DNA of 64,000 bases, from positions 109,411 to 173,410 of the forward strand of contig NZ_JAIXTC010000015.1 of the NCBI RefSeq assembly GCF_027484365.1, read 5' to 3'. Below are positions 1-9,259 of the stretch, in pieces (within the stretch, counting starts at the first letter, position 1; each line of letters opens with the position of its first letter). A model generated the notes under the pieces. The model was not told the origin of the DNA. It did not search any database and worked only from the letters and a program-made list of their open reading frames with translations. The DNA comes from Brevundimonas sp. (GTDB taxonomy: Bacteria > Pseudomonadota > Alphaproteobacteria > Caulobacterales > Caulobacteraceae). The position numbers and the translations under genes are program-made.

Positions 1-158
1 TGGTGCAGAACCTCTTCAGGCCGGACCAGATCGACGGTCTGGCCCAGCAGGCGCACGCGCTCACGCTCGCGCCGGGCCTTGCGAAAGGGCGACCGCACCT
101 GTTGGCGGCGCTCAAGTCCTGCGGCTTCGGGCAGAAGAAGGGGCGAGGAGTCTGTCAT
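1..158 (-). CDS. WecB/TagA/CpsF-like glycosyltransferase, N-terminal part (runs off the window)
   Basis: Reading the reverse strand from the ATG at 158 gives about 52 codons, open to the window edge, beginning MTDSSPLLLPEAAG and continuing through a basic stretch to VRLLGQTVDLVRPEEVL. The segment 'LLGQ.VDLV.PEEVL' resembles the first strand and helix of WecG/TagA-type glycosyltransferases, which transfer a sugar to a lipid-linked intermediate in surface polysaccharide synthesis. Only the N-terminus is present, so no catalytic residue can be checked. It is divergent from the UDP-glucose dehydrogenase gene, which fits an exopolysaccharide locus. The reading frame is well supported; the family call is tentative. 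The ORF track misses it because its stop lies outside the window. Confidence 0.5.
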   Translation of the reverse strand, partial: MTDSSPLLLPEAAGLERRQQVRSPFRKARRERERVRLLGQTVDLVRPEEVLH

Positions 159-302
159 GGCGCAATCCTGCGCAGACGAGGCTCAAGATCGGGTAAGAGG
201 ACAGGCTTAACAGGGTATGGACCGCAACGGGCGCGGCCGTGACCTTTTGCGCCGCACCATTCGCTGGGGTAGAGCTGGCGACCTGTCGCCGGGGAGAGTT
301 TG

Positions 303-1607
303 ATGCGCGTGACGATGATTGGCACCGGCTATGTCGGTCTGGTGTCCGGCGCCTGTTTCGCCGACTTCGGCCACACGGTCGTCTGCGTCGACAAGGACCC
401 GTCCAAGATCGAACGGCTGAACGCGGGCGAGATCCCGATCTTCGAGCCGGGCCTGGAGCAGCTGGTCGCCGACAACGTCAAGGCCGGCCGCCTGTCGTTC
501 ACCCTCGACGGCGCCGAAGCGATCCGGTCGGCCGATGTCGTCTTCATCGCGGTCGGCACCCCGACGCGGCGCGGCGACGGCCATGCCGACCTGTCCTACG
601 TCTACGCCGCCGCCGAGGAGATCGCCGGACTGGTCGAAGGCTTTACGGTCGTGGTCAACAAGTCGACCGTGCCGGTCGGCACCGGCGACGAGGTCGAGGC
701 CATCATCCGCCGCGTCAATCCTGACGCGGAGTTCGCCGTCGTCTCCAATCCCGAGTTCCTGCGCGAAGGCGCCGCGATCGAGGACTTCAAGCGCCCGGAC
801 CGCGTCGTGGTCGGCACGGACGATGACCGCGCCAGGGCCGTGATGGCCGAGGTCTATCGCCCGCTCAGTCTCAACGACTTCCCCGTCATCTATACGTCGC
901 GCCGGACCTCGGAGCTGATCAAATACGCCGGCAACGCCTTCCTCGCTTTGAAGATCACCTTCATCAACGAGATCGCCGACCTGTGCGAACAGGTCGGCGC
1001 CGACGTGCAGCAGGTCGCCAAGGGCATCGGTCTGGACGGGCGGATCGGATCGAAATTCCTCAACGCCGGCCCCGGTTACGGCGGCTCCTGCTTCCCCAAG
1101 GACACCGTCGCCCTGGTCCGCACGGCCCAGCAGTACGGCACGCCGGTCCGGCTGGTGGAGACCACGGTCGAGGTCAATGATGCGCGCAAGAAGGCCATGG
1201 CCGACCGGGTCATCGCGGCCCTGGGCGGCTCCGGCGCGGGCAAGACCGTCGGCATCCTCGGCCTGGCCTTCAAGCCGAACACCGACGACATGCGCGATGC
1301 GCCGAGCCTCGACATCGTCCCTGCCCTGATCGCCGCGGGTGTAAAGGTGCAGGCCTATGATCCCGAAAGCATGCACGAGGCGCAGAAGCTTCTGCCCGAT
1401 GTGGACTACCGCGATGACGCCTACAGCGCGATCGAGGACGCCGACGCCGTCGTCATCCTGACCGAGTGGGACCAGTTCCGCGCCCTGGATCTGGACCGGG
1501 TCAAGCTTCTGGCCCGCGCGCCGGTGGTCGTCGATCTGAGGAACGTCTATCGCCCCGCCGAGATGCGGGCGCGCGGCTTCGCCTACACCAGCATCGGCCG
1601 GGGCTGA
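303..1607 (+). CDS. ugd: UDP-glucose 6-dehydrogenase
   Basis: This 434-aa cytoplasmic enzyme oxidises UDP-glucose to UDP-glucuronate with two NAD+, supplying uronic acid for capsule or exopolysaccharide. The N-terminal Rossmann fold carries MIGTGYVGLVSG (residues 5-16), the middle carries the substrate-binding region, and the catalytic Cys lies in GYGGSCFPKD (Cys263). Length is typical of the family. I chose ATG at 303, with GGGGAGAG about 5 bases upstream, rather than the TTG at 300 used in the ORF track. A 6-bp inverted repeat (GGCGAC-ct-GTCGCC, 277-290) abuts that ribosome binding site. The epimerase gene follows after 5 bases, so UDP-glucuronate is probably passed straight to it. Confidence 0.96.
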   Translation: MRVTMIGTGYVGLVSGACFADFGHTVVCVDKDPSKIERLNAGEIPIFEPGLEQLVADNVKAGRLSFTLDGAEAIRSADVVFIAVGTPTRRGDGHADLSYVYAAAEEIAGLVEGFTVVVNKSTVPVGTGDEVEAIIRRVNPDAEFAVVSNPEFLREGAAIEDFKRPDRVVVGTDDDRARAVMAEVYRPLSLNDFPVIYTSRRTSELIKYAGNAFLALKITFINEIADLCEQVGADVQQVAKGIGLDGRIGSKFLNAGPGYGGSCFPKDTVALVRTAQQYGTPVRLVETTVEVNDARKKAMADRVIAALGGSGAGKTVGILGLAFKPNTDDMRDAPSLDIVPALIAAGVKVQAYDPESMHEAQKLLPDVDYRDDAYSAIEDADAVVILTEWDQFRALDLDRVKLLARAPVVVDLRNVYRPAEMRARGFAYTSIGRG

Positions 1608-1612
1608 GCGCG

Positions 1613-2581
1613 GTGACCGTCATCGTCACCGGGGCTGCCGGCTTCGTCGGCATGCATGTCGCTGAACGCCTGCTCCAGCGCGGCGAGACGGTGATCGGCG
1701 TCGACGATTTCAACGCCTACTACGACGTTTCGCTGAAGGAGCTTCGGGCCCGGCGCCTGGCCGGCTGGCCGGAGTTCCGCATGGTCCGGGCCGATATCGC
1801 CGATGCCGAGGCCATGGCGGAACTGGTCCGGTCTTCGGGCGCGACGCGGGTCGTGCACCTCGCCGCCCAGGCCGGGGTTCGCTACTCGATCGAGAACCCG
1901 TTCGCCTACCAGCGCTCGAACCTTCAGGGCCATCTCTCGATCCTAGAGGCCTGCCGCCACAACGGCGTCGAGCATCTGGTCTATGCGTCCTCCAGTTCGG
2001 TCTACGGCGACCGGCCGCTGGCCGGGCAGGGGTTCCGCGAGGACGATCCGACGGTGTCGCCCGTTTCGCTCTATGCCGCCACCAAACGGTCCTGCGAACT
2101 GATCAGCCAGAGCTACGCTTCGCTCTACGGCTTCCCCCAGTCGGGCCTGCGGTTCTTCACCGTCTATGGGCCGATGGGCCGGCCGGACATGGCCTATTTC
2201 AGCTTCACCGAGAAGATCATGCGGGGCGACCCCATCGAAGTCTACGGTGAGGGGAAGATGGCGCGCGACTTCACCTTCGTGGACGACATCGTCGACGGGG
2301 TGGTCGGGGTGCTCGACAATCCCCCGGCCCGGGGCGGGCACGAGGTCTACAACATCGGCGACTCCAGCCCGGTCGGCCTGATGGACATGATCTCCACGCT
2401 CGAGACGGCGCTCGGGCGCGAGGCGGTCAAGATCATGCGGCCGATGCAGGCCGGCGACGTCACGGCCACCTATGCCGACGTGTCCAAGCTCAACGCCCTG
2501 ACCGGCTACGCACCCAGGGTCGCCCTGGCCGAGGGCCTTGGCCGGTTCGTGGCCTGGTGGCGGGACTGGCGAGCGGTCTGA
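1613..2581 (+). CDS. UDP-glucuronate 4-epimerase-like NAD-dependent epimerase
   Basis: This 322-aa extended short-chain dehydrogenase probably converts UDP-glucuronate to UDP-galacturonate (CapI/LspL type). The nucleotide motif TGAAGFVG is at the extreme N-terminus, SSSSVYGD follows mid-protein, and the catalytic pair Tyr154/Lys158 sits in SLYAATKRS. The track ORF begins at 1466 inside ugd; the true start is the GTG at 1613, which puts the Rossmann motif where the family has it. It lies 5 bases after the ugd stop and is presumably cotranscribed and coupled to it. Substrate is inferred from sequence type plus the ugd neighbour; another UDP-sugar epimerase or dehydratase is possible. Confidence 0.9.
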   Translation: MTVIVTGAAGFVGMHVAERLLQRGETVIGVDDFNAYYDVSLKELRARRLAGWPEFRMVRADIADAEAMAELVRSSGATRVVHLAAQAGVRYSIENPFAYQRSNLQGHLSILEACRHNGVEHLVYASSSSVYGDRPLAGQGFREDDPTVSPVSLYAATKRSCELISQSYASLYGFPQSGLRFFTVYGPMGRPDMAYFSFTEKIMRGDPIEVYGEGKMARDFTFVDDIVDGVVGVLDNPPARGGHEVYNIGDSSPVGLMDMISTLETALGREAVKIMRPMQAGDVTATYADVSKLNALTGYAPRVALAEGLGRFVAWWRDWRAV

Positions 2582-2705
2582 GTTTGCGGCGGGGTGGGGG
2601 CCGTCAGCTTCCGTAAGCCGCCCCTCGCTATCGCCGTGGTGAAGCGATGCTATATCTGCGCGCCTGACGGTCGGGATTCGACCGCAATGCTCGTGGGGGG
2701 CGCAT

Positions 2706-3896
2706 ATGCCGGATCAAGTCACAGTCACCACCAACCAGGGCTGGTTCAGCCGCATCGGCTCGGCCTTCGCCGGCGTTCTGGTCGGCATCGTCCTGATCTT
2801 CGCCTGCGTCTGGGGGCTGGCCTGGAACGAGGGCAATGCCGTCAAGGTCGCGCGCGGCCTGACCGAGGGCGCTGGCGCCGTAGTCGAGGCGCCCGCCTCG
2901 CCAATCGATCCCGCCAACGACCAGAAACTGGTGCACGTCACCGGCGCAGTCGCGGTGACCGCGCCCCTGGAGGACAATGAGTTCGGTGTCTCCGCGACGG
3001 GCGTGAAACTCTCGCGCACGGCCGAAATGTACCAGTGGCAGGAGGAGTCGAAATCCGAGAGCCGCACCAAGCTGGGCGGCGGCGAGGAGACCGTCACCAC
3101 CTATACCTACACCAAGGTCTGGTCCTCGACCGCGATCGATTCCAGCGGGTTCAATACCCCGGCCGGCCACGAAAACCCGGAGATGCCGATCGAGAACGCC
3201 GAAATCTATGCGACCGACGCCACCCTGGGCGACTACCGGCTGGAAGAGAACGTCCTCGCCCAGATCGGGGGAGCCCAGCCGCTGAACCTGGTGGAGCAGA
3301 CTGACGCCATCGACGCGGCCGCCGGCGAGGCCTCGAGTCACGCCGTGTCGCAAGGCACGATCTTCTTCGGCGAAGACGCCCAGGCCCCGGTCATCGGCGA
3401 CACCCGCGTTTCGTATGAAGTCACGCCCGCGTCGGAAATCAGCGTCGTCGCCCGTCAGAACGGCGACAACTTCCTCGACTACCGCGCCCGCAACGGTTCC
3501 GAGTTCCTGCTGGTCGCCGACGGCGACGTGCCGGCAGGCGACATGTTCCAGGACGCCCAGGACGCCAACAACATGATCGCCTGGATCATCCGCGTCGTCG
3601 GCATGGTCCTGCTGATGGTCGGCTTCGGTCTGATCCTGGCGCCGTTCGGGGTGCTGGCCGATGTTCTGCCTCTGGCCGGGACGATCGTCCGGATGGGCAC
3701 GGGTCTGATCGGCTTCGTCCTGGGCCTGATCGTCGGGACGGTGACCATCGCCCTGGCCTGGCTGGCCTTCCGCCCGATCACCACGATCATCATCCTGGCC
3801 ATCGGCGGGGCCATCGCCTTCGCCGTCTACCGCTTCGGCCGCGGGCGTTCGAAGAAGAAACTGGCCGAGGAAGCCGCCGCCGCCCCTGCGGCCTGA
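2706..3896 (+). CDS. TMEM43 family membrane protein
   Basis: This 396-aa integral membrane protein matches the architecture of the bacterial TMEM43 (LUMA-like) family. One N-terminal membrane helix lies at about residues 18-40, a long polar domain spans roughly 45-290, and three or four hydrophobic segments occupy about 295-380 before a basic tail (GRGRSKKK). The function of bacterial members is not established. The gene stands alone: 124 bases separate it from the epimerase gene and 50 from the next gene, where a short inverted repeat CCTGAC-N5-GTCAGG (3908-3924) lies without a T-tract. The start has ATG in good context (GGGGGGCGCAT-ATG). Family call from overall pattern, not a catalytic motif. 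Confidence 0.8.
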   Translation: MPDQVTVTTNQGWFSRIGSAFAGVLVGIVLIFACVWGLAWNEGNAVKVARGLTEGAGAVVEAPASPIDPANDQKLVHVTGAVAVTAPLEDNEFGVSATGVKLSRTAEMYQWQEESKSESRTKLGGGEETVTTYTYTKVWSSTAIDSSGFNTPAGHENPEMPIENAEIYATDATLGDYRLEENVLAQIGGAQPLNLVEQTDAIDAAAGEASSHAVSQGTIFFGEDAQAPVIGDTRVSYEVTPASEISVVARQNGDNFLDYRARNGSEFLLVADGDVPAGDMFQDAQDANNMIAWIIRVVGMVLLMVGFGLILAPFGVLADVLPLAGTIVRMGTGLIGFVLGLIVGTVTIALAWLAFRPITTIIILAIGGAIAFAVYRFGRGRSKKKLAEEAAAAPAA

Positions 3897-3946
3897 GGTT
3901 TCCGCCTCCTGACCTTTCGTCAGGGGCATGCTATGCGGGGAGGGCC

Positions 3947-5458
3947 ATGTCCTCCCCGTCCATTCTCCGCCTCCACCCTGACGACGATGTCGCCGTCGCC
4001 GTCCGCGCCCTGACCACCGGGGAAGACCTGGGGGAGGGGCTCATCGTCGGCGCCGACGTTCCCGCCGGTCACAAGATCGCGCTGAAGCCCGTCCCCGTCG
4101 ACGGACAGGTCCGCAAATATGGCCAGGTGATCGGCGCGGCGACCGCCGCCATCGCGCCCGGCGACTGGGTCCACGTCCACAACCTCGGCATCGGCGATAT
4201 CTCGGCCCGCGCTGACACCGGTGTCGTCGCGGGCGTGTCCGCGACGTCCGCAGAGCCCCGCACCTTCGACGGCTACCTCCGCGCCGACGGCCGGGTGGGG
4301 ACGCGCAACTATCTGGCGGTGGTCACCTCGGTGAACTGCTCGGCCATGGTCGCCCGCCGCATCGCCCGCGAAGTCGAGACCCGGCTCGGGGACAGTCATC
4401 CGCATATCGACGGCGTCGTCGCCATCACCCACGGCTCGGGTTGCGGCATGGCGTCGGAAGGCGAGGCGATGGACATGCTGCGGCGGACCCTGTCGGGCTA
4501 TGCGCGTCACCCCAATGTCGCCGGCGTCCTGATGCTGGGTCTCGGCTGCGAGACCAACCAGATTTCCAGCCTGATGGAGGCGGAGGGTCTGACCGGCTCC
4601 GCCGACCTCGGCGTCATGGCGATTCAGGACGAGGGCGGCGCTGCCTCCACGATCCAGCGCGGCGTCGACCGCCTCATGGAGATGGTCGACCGTGCCGGCG
4701 CCCTCGAGCGCACGCCCCAGCCGGTGTCGAAACTGGTTGTCGGCCTGCAATGCGGCGGCTCCGACGGTTATTCCGGCATGACCGCCAACCCGGCGCTCGG
4801 CCGGGCCGTCGACCTGATCGTCGGCCAGGGCGGGACGGCGATCCTGTCGGAGACGCCCGAGATCTACGGCGCCGAACACCTGCTGACCGGCCGCGCCTCG
4901 CCCGAGGTCGCCGCCAAACTCATGGACCGCATCGCCTGGTGGGAGCGCCACGTCGAGACCACCGGCGGCTCGCTCGACAACAATCCCTCGGCCGGCAACA
5001 AGGCCGGCGGACTGACGACCATCCTTGAAAAGTCGCTCGGTGCCGTGGCCAAGGCCGGTTCCGCGCCGCTGTCGGCCGTCTATGAATATGCCGACCCGGT
5101 CACCGCCCACGGCCTCGTCTTCATGGACACCCCCGGCTACGATCCCGTGTCGGCCACCGGGCAGATCGCAGGCGGGGCCACCCTGATCTGTTTCACCACG
5201 GGGCGGGGCTCGGTCTTCGGGGCCAAGCCGGCTCCCAGTCTGAAGCTGGCGACCAACTCGGCGCTCGCCCGCCGCATGCCCGACGACATCGACATCGACT
5301 GCGGCCGGGTGCTCGACGAGGGGATGTCTCTGGACGCCCTCGGCGCCGAGATCTTCGAGACCATCCTCGCCACCGCCTCCGGCAAGGTCACGGCCTCGGA
5401 AGCGCTGGGCTTCGGCGAGGACGAGATCCAGCCCTGGCGCCTCGGCGCGACGATGTAG
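3947..5458 (+). CDS. UxaA family hydro-lyase (altronate/galactarate dehydratase-like)
   Basis: This 503-aa protein joins an N-terminal SAF-like domain (about residues 1-90, with PAGHKIALKPV) to the large UxaA C-terminal domain that starts near DGYLRADGRVGTRNYL and includes NCSAMVARRIA, THGSGCGM and QCGGSDGYSG. Relatives dehydrate sugar acids such as D-altronate using an iron centre; the conserved Cys residues in the GSGCGM and LGCETNQ segments fit metal binding. No other hexuronate catabolic gene lies nearby, so the substrate is unknown. The start ATG is preceded by GGGGAGGG. Its stop is only 3 bases from the convergent cytochrome c gene's stop, leaving no room for a terminator. Confidence 0.88.
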   Translation: MSSPSILRLHPDDDVAVAVRALTTGEDLGEGLIVGADVPAGHKIALKPVPVDGQVRKYGQVIGAATAAIAPGDWVHVHNLGIGDISARADTGVVAGVSATSAEPRTFDGYLRADGRVGTRNYLAVVTSVNCSAMVARRIAREVETRLGDSHPHIDGVVAITHGSGCGMASEGEAMDMLRRTLSGYARHPNVAGVLMLGLGCETNQISSLMEAEGLTGSADLGVMAIQDEGGAASTIQRGVDRLMEMVDRAGALERTPQPVSKLVVGLQCGGSDGYSGMTANPALGRAVDLIVGQGGTAILSETPEIYGAEHLLTGRASPEVAAKLMDRIAWWERHVETTGGSLDNNPSAGNKAGGLTTILEKSLGAVAKAGSAPLSAVYEYADPVTAHGLVFMDTPGYDPVSATGQIAGGATLICFTTGRGSVFGAKPAPSLKLATNSALARRMPDDIDIDCGRVLDEGMSLDALGAEIFETILATASGKVTASEALGFGEDEIQPWRLGATM

Positions 5459-5461
5459 GCG

Positions 5462-5893
5462 TCAGTCAGCCTCGGTCTTCAAATAGGCGATGATGTCGGC
5501 GCGACGCTGTCCGTCCTTGATGCCGGGGAAGGTCATCTTGGTGCCGACGATATGCTCCCGCGGCTTCTCGAGGAAGTCATACAGGCGCTGCTCGTCCCAG
5601 CTCCCGCCCGCTGCCGCCATGGCGGTGCTGTAGCGATAGTCCGCCACCGTGCCGACCGGCCGTCCGACGATCGCGTGCAGGCTCGGCCCGACCCGGTTCA
5701 CCCCGGCCTCGACCGCGTGACAGCTGCGGCACTGGCCGAAGCCGATGCGGCCGGCCTCGACATCGCCGGTCAGCTCGGTGATGTCGGCGACCTGGACAGT
5801 CGGCGTCTCGGCCTTGTCCGGCCTCGGAGGCTCGCCGGAACAGGCCGCCAGCAGGCTCGCTCCAAGCAGAATCAGGACTTTCGGCGTCGTCAT
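5462..5893 (-). CDS. Class I cytochrome c lipoprotein
   Basis: This 143-aa exported haem protein has a signal peptide ending in a lipobox LLAAC (acylated Cys18), a Pro-rich linker, then one cytochrome c domain. Haem attachment is CRSCH (Cys55, Cys58, His59), and Met120 in GTKMTFPG is the expected sixth ligand. The C-terminal helix DIIAYLKT closes the fold, as in c2/c550-type mono-haem cytochromes. It most likely carries electrons in the periplasm while anchored to a membrane. No oxidase or reductase gene is adjacent, so its partner cannot be named. It is convergent with the UxaA gene and divergent from the phosphatase gene at 6022. Confidence 0.93.
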   Translation of the reverse strand: MTTPKVLILLGASLLAACSGEPPRPDKAETPTVQVADITELTGDVEAGRIGFGQCRSCHAVEAGVNRVGPSLHAIVGRPVGTVADYRYSTAMAAAGGSWDEQRLYDFLEKPREHIVGTKMTFPGIKDGQRRADIIAYLKTEAD

Positions 5894-6021
5894 GGAGGTC
5901 CCCGGTTTTCGCAGCGGACCTATGCTGCGGTCGACAGCCCTGTCAACGCGACGCGACGCCCGTCTTGGAGACGTAACGAAGCGGGTCTAAGCGGGGCGAC
6001 CGCAACTGATCCGGTGTCCCG

Positions 6022-7698
6022 ATGTCCCGACTGTCCGCCCGCCTGCTGCTGACCCTGGCGACCTGCCTCATCGCCCCGGCGGCGATCGCCCAGACCCCGT
6101 CACCTGCGGCTCCCGGACCGGCACCCGAGCGCCCGTCGCTGGTGGTGACCATCGTCGTCGATCAGTTCAGTTCGAACCTGTTCAACCAGTATCGCGACCG
6201 GTTCACCGGCGGCCTGCACACCCTGGCGTCCCAGGGCCTGGTCTACGCCAACGGCTTCCAGCAGCATGCGATGACCGAGACCTGCCCCGGTCACGCCACC
6301 GTCCTGACCGGCGTGAATCCCTCCAGTGCCGGTATCCCGGCCAATGACTGGATCGACCGCGCGACGGGACAGGAGGTCTATTGCCTCGCGGCGCCGGAGA
6401 ACACGCTGGCCCACGGCCGCAACACCGACAACGGCCCGGTCGGCCCCGGCAACCTGCGCGCCACCACGCTCGGCGACTGGCTCAAGGCGCGCGAGCCCGG
6501 CACCCGCATCTTCACCGTCTCGGGCAAGGACCGCGGCGCCATCAACCTGGCCGGCCATCACGGCGACGGCGTCTTCTGGATGACCGACGGCTTCGGCTTC
6601 ACCACCTGGGTCGAGCCGGGCCAGACGGCCGAGGCGCGGCTGGCGCCCGTCGCCGCCCTGAACGCCCGCATCAATGCGCGGCTCGCCGCCTCTCCGCCGA
6701 CCTGGACCTATACCCGCCCCGAGTGCCGCGCGCTGGAAGGCGACTGGACCATCGGAACCCAGACCTTCCACGCCACCCTGCCGCCGGCACGCGGGTTCAA
6801 GCTCGATACCTCGCCCGTGCTGGACGAACTGACGCTGGAAGCCGCGATCGATCTGCTGGACACCCAGTCACTGGGACGTCGCGGCGTGACCGACGTCCTG
6901 GGCGTCAGCCTGTCGGGCACCGACCGCATCGGCCACGCCTTCGGCACCCAGGGACCGGAGATGTGCGAACAGATGTACCGTCTCGACGTCGCCCTCGGCG
7001 TCTTCCTCGATCGCCTGTCCCAGGTTCCTGGCGGCGTGGTGGTCGTCCTGACCGCCGACCACGGCGGATCCGACTTCCCCGAACGCATGCAGGAACGCGG
7101 CTATGAGGACGCCGTGCGCGGCGACCCCGCCCTGCTGGGCCGGATCAATACGGCGCTGCAGGCGCGTTTCGACCTCACTACGCCCCCGTTGTCCTATGGG
7201 GGCTCCGGCCTGATGGTCGTGGGCGAGGGCAATATCGAACTGGCCGATCCGCGCCGCGACGAGATCGCCGCCGCCGCTGTCGAATTGCTGCGCGGCGAAG
7301 CCAACATCGCCGGCGCCTGGACCATCGAGGAGGTCCTCGCCTCGCCTCTGCCGCGCCCGGGGCAGAGCCCCCAGGAACTGACCCTGATGGAACGTCACCG
7401 CCTGAGCGCCGTCGCGGGGCGTTCGCCGGACATCGTCGTCTCCCAGTGGCCCAACACGACCACCGTGCCCGGCAGCGCCACCGGCACCCTGTCCACCCAC
7501 GGCACGGCCTGGGACTACGACCGCGGCGTGCCGATCGTCTTCTGGTCGCCCGGAATGCAGGGCCAGGAACGGTTCTTCCCCATCCGCACCATCGACATCG
7601 CCCCGACCCTGGCGGCCATCGTCGGCGTCGACACGCCCGCCACGGTCGAGGGGCGTTGCATGGATCTGGGCCTCGGCGGCGCCTGCCCGGCGAAGTAA
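6022..7698 (+). CDS. PhoK/PafA-type alkaline phosphatase
   Basis: This 558-aa secreted phosphomonoesterase has a signal peptide ending AAIAQ (about residue 24). Metal and nucleophile motifs follow the two-zinc alkaline phosphatase superfamily: VVDQF (Asp47), the nucleophile Thr87 in TETCPGHATVLTG, LTADHGGSDFPE in the middle, and LSTHGTAWDYDRGVPIVFW near the C-terminus. A Thr nucleophile instead of Ser marks the PhoK/PafA branch rather than PhoA. It would release phosphate from organic phosphates in the periplasm. No obvious pho box was found upstream. The following pyk gene begins 102 bases later and probably has its own promoter. Confidence 0.9.
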   Translation: MSRLSARLLLTLATCLIAPAAIAQTPSPAAPGPAPERPSLVVTIVVDQFSSNLFNQYRDRFTGGLHTLASQGLVYANGFQQHAMTETCPGHATVLTGVNPSSAGIPANDWIDRATGQEVYCLAAPENTLAHGRNTDNGPVGPGNLRATTLGDWLKAREPGTRIFTVSGKDRGAINLAGHHGDGVFWMTDGFGFTTWVEPGQTAEARLAPVAALNARINARLAASPPTWTYTRPECRALEGDWTIGTQTFHATLPPARGFKLDTSPVLDELTLEAAIDLLDTQSLGRRGVTDVLGVSLSGTDRIGHAFGTQGPEMCEQMYRLDVALGVFLDRLSQVPGGVVVVLTADHGGSDFPERMQERGYEDAVRGDPALLGRINTALQARFDLTTPPLSYGGSGLMVVGEGNIELADPRRDEIAAAAVELLRGEANIAGAWTIEEVLASPLPRPGQSPQELTLMERHRLSAVAGRSPDIVVSQWPNTTTVPGSATGTLSTHGTAWDYDRGVPIVFWSPGMQGQERFFPIRTIDIAPTLAAIVGVDTPATVEGRCMDLGLGGACPAK

Positions 7699-7800
7699 CA
7701 GAGACTCACTTCTGGTTTCCCGGAACGGCGCCGTCCTTCCCCCGGGCGCGTTTCGTGGCACAACAGCGTCAGGGAAACGCGACCGGCCAACGGGACCACT

Positions 7801-9237
7801 ATGAACAGAGCACGCCGCGCGCGCATCGTCGCGACGCTGGGACCCGCCAGCAGGGCGCCCGGCATGGTCAAGGCCCTGGCCCAGGCCGGGGTCGATGTCT
7901 TCCGTCTAAACTTCAGCCACGGCTCTCATGAGGACCATGCCGCCAACCTCAAGGCCGTGCGCGGGGCCGAACTGGCGCTGAAGCGTCCGCTGGGCGTTCT
8001 CGCCGACCTGCAGGGACCCAAGCTCCGCCTCGGCCGGTTCGCCGATGTCGAGATCGCCGTGAAGCCGGGTCACAAGATGCGGTTCGATCTGGACCCCACC
8101 CCCGGCGACGCGACTCGGGTCCAGATGCCGCATCCCGAAATCTTCAAGGCCCTGCGCGAGGGGATGCTGCTGCTGCTCGACGACGGCCGGGTCCGGCTGC
8201 GCGTGGGCAAGCGCACCGACGAATGGTGCGACGTGACGGTCGAGAGCGGCTCGAAGCTGTCGGACCGCAAGGGCGTCGCCGTGCCTGAGGCCATCATCCC
8301 GGTCTCGGCCCTGACCCCCAAGGACCGCGAGGACCTCGCCTTCGCCCTGCGTATCGGCGTCGACTGGGTCGCCCTGTCCTTCGTTCAGAAGGCCGAGGAC
8401 ATGGCCGAGCTGAAGTCGATCGTGAAGGGCCGGGCCGCCTGTCTGGCCAAGATCGAGAAGCCCCAGGCGCTCGACGCCCTCGACAGTATTCTCGACTACT
8501 GCGACGGCGTCATGGTCGCGCGCGGCGACCTCGGCGTGGAAATGCCGGCGGAGGAGGTCCCGGTCGCCCAGAAGCGGATCATCCGCGCCGCCCGCCAGCG
8601 CGGCGTTCCGGTCATCGTCGCCACCCAGATGCTGGAATCCATGACCTCGTCGCCTGCCCCGACCCGGGCCGAGGCGTCCGACGTCGCCAATGCGGTCTAT
8701 GAGGGCGCCGACGCCCTGATGCTGTCGGCCGAGACGGCGTCCGGCGACTATCCGCTGGAATCGGTGGGCATCATGAACCGGATCATGGAGCGGGTCGAAG
8801 CCGATCCCCTGTGGCCCAGCCTGATGGACGCCGAACACGCCGGGATGGACGATTTCGACGCCGACGCCCTCGTCGCCGCCGCCCGCAAGGCCGGCGAGGC
8901 CCAGTCCACCGCCTGTATCGTCGTCTTCACCACCCTGGGCGGCACTGCGCGTCGCATGTCGCGCGAACGCCCGCTCCAGCCCGTCCTCGCGTTGACCCCC
9001 AAGCCCGAGACCGCCCGTCGCCTCGCCCTCGTCTGGGGCCTGGAATCCCGCCTCGGCAAGGAGCCGACGAGCCTGGAAGACGTCACCGACGACGCCGTCA
9101 ATTCCGCCATGGAGTTCGGCCTCGCCGAGCCCGGCCAGCGCATCCTGATCCTCGCCGGCACGCCCTTCGGCGCCCCGGGGGCTGCGAATCTCCTGCGACT
9201 GGCGCATGCTCCGGCCAAGGGGAAGGCGCGCAAGTAG
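7801..9237 (+). CDS. pyk: Pyruvate kinase
   Basis: This 478-aa glycolytic enzyme converts phosphoenolpyruvate and ADP to pyruvate and ATP. It has the family order: N-terminal ARIVATLGPAS, the barrel motif VFRLNFSHGSHEDH, the B domain after ADLQGPKLRLG, the active-site Lys in CLAKIEKPQA, the Mg-binding segment DGVMVARGDLGVE, and VIVATQMLESM leading to the allosteric C-domain. Length is normal. ATG 7801 is the natural start because ARIVATLGP follows at once. The D12 methylase gene starts 22 bases after its stop, so the two are likely cotranscribed, an uncommon pairing. Confidence 0.97.
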   Translation: MNRARRARIVATLGPASRAPGMVKALAQAGVDVFRLNFSHGSHEDHAANLKAVRGAELALKRPLGVLADLQGPKLRLGRFADVEIAVKPGHKMRFDLDPTPGDATRVQMPHPEIFKALREGMLLLLDDGRVRLRVGKRTDEWCDVTVESGSKLSDRKGVAVPEAIIPVSALTPKDREDLAFALRIGVDWVALSFVQKAEDMAELKSIVKGRAACLAKIEKPQALDALDSILDYCDGVMVARGDLGVEMPAEEVPVAQKRIIRAARQRGVPVIVATQMLESMTSSPAPTRAEASDVANAVYEGADALMLSAETASGDYPLESVGIMNRIMERVEADPLWPSLMDAEHAGMDDFDADALVAAARKAGEAQSTACIVVFTTLGGTARRMSRERPLQPVLALTPKPETARRLALVWGLESRLGKEPTSLEDVTDDAVNSAMEFGLAEPGQRILILAGTPFGAPGAANLLRLAHAPAKGKARK

Positions 9238-9259
9238 CGTCGGTCCCGCCGGGACCCTC

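Noticed and set aside
207-1376. 389-aa reverse-strand ORF opposite ugd
   Set aside because: Antisense shadow in high-GC DNA; no domain pattern, while ugd on the forward strand is certain.
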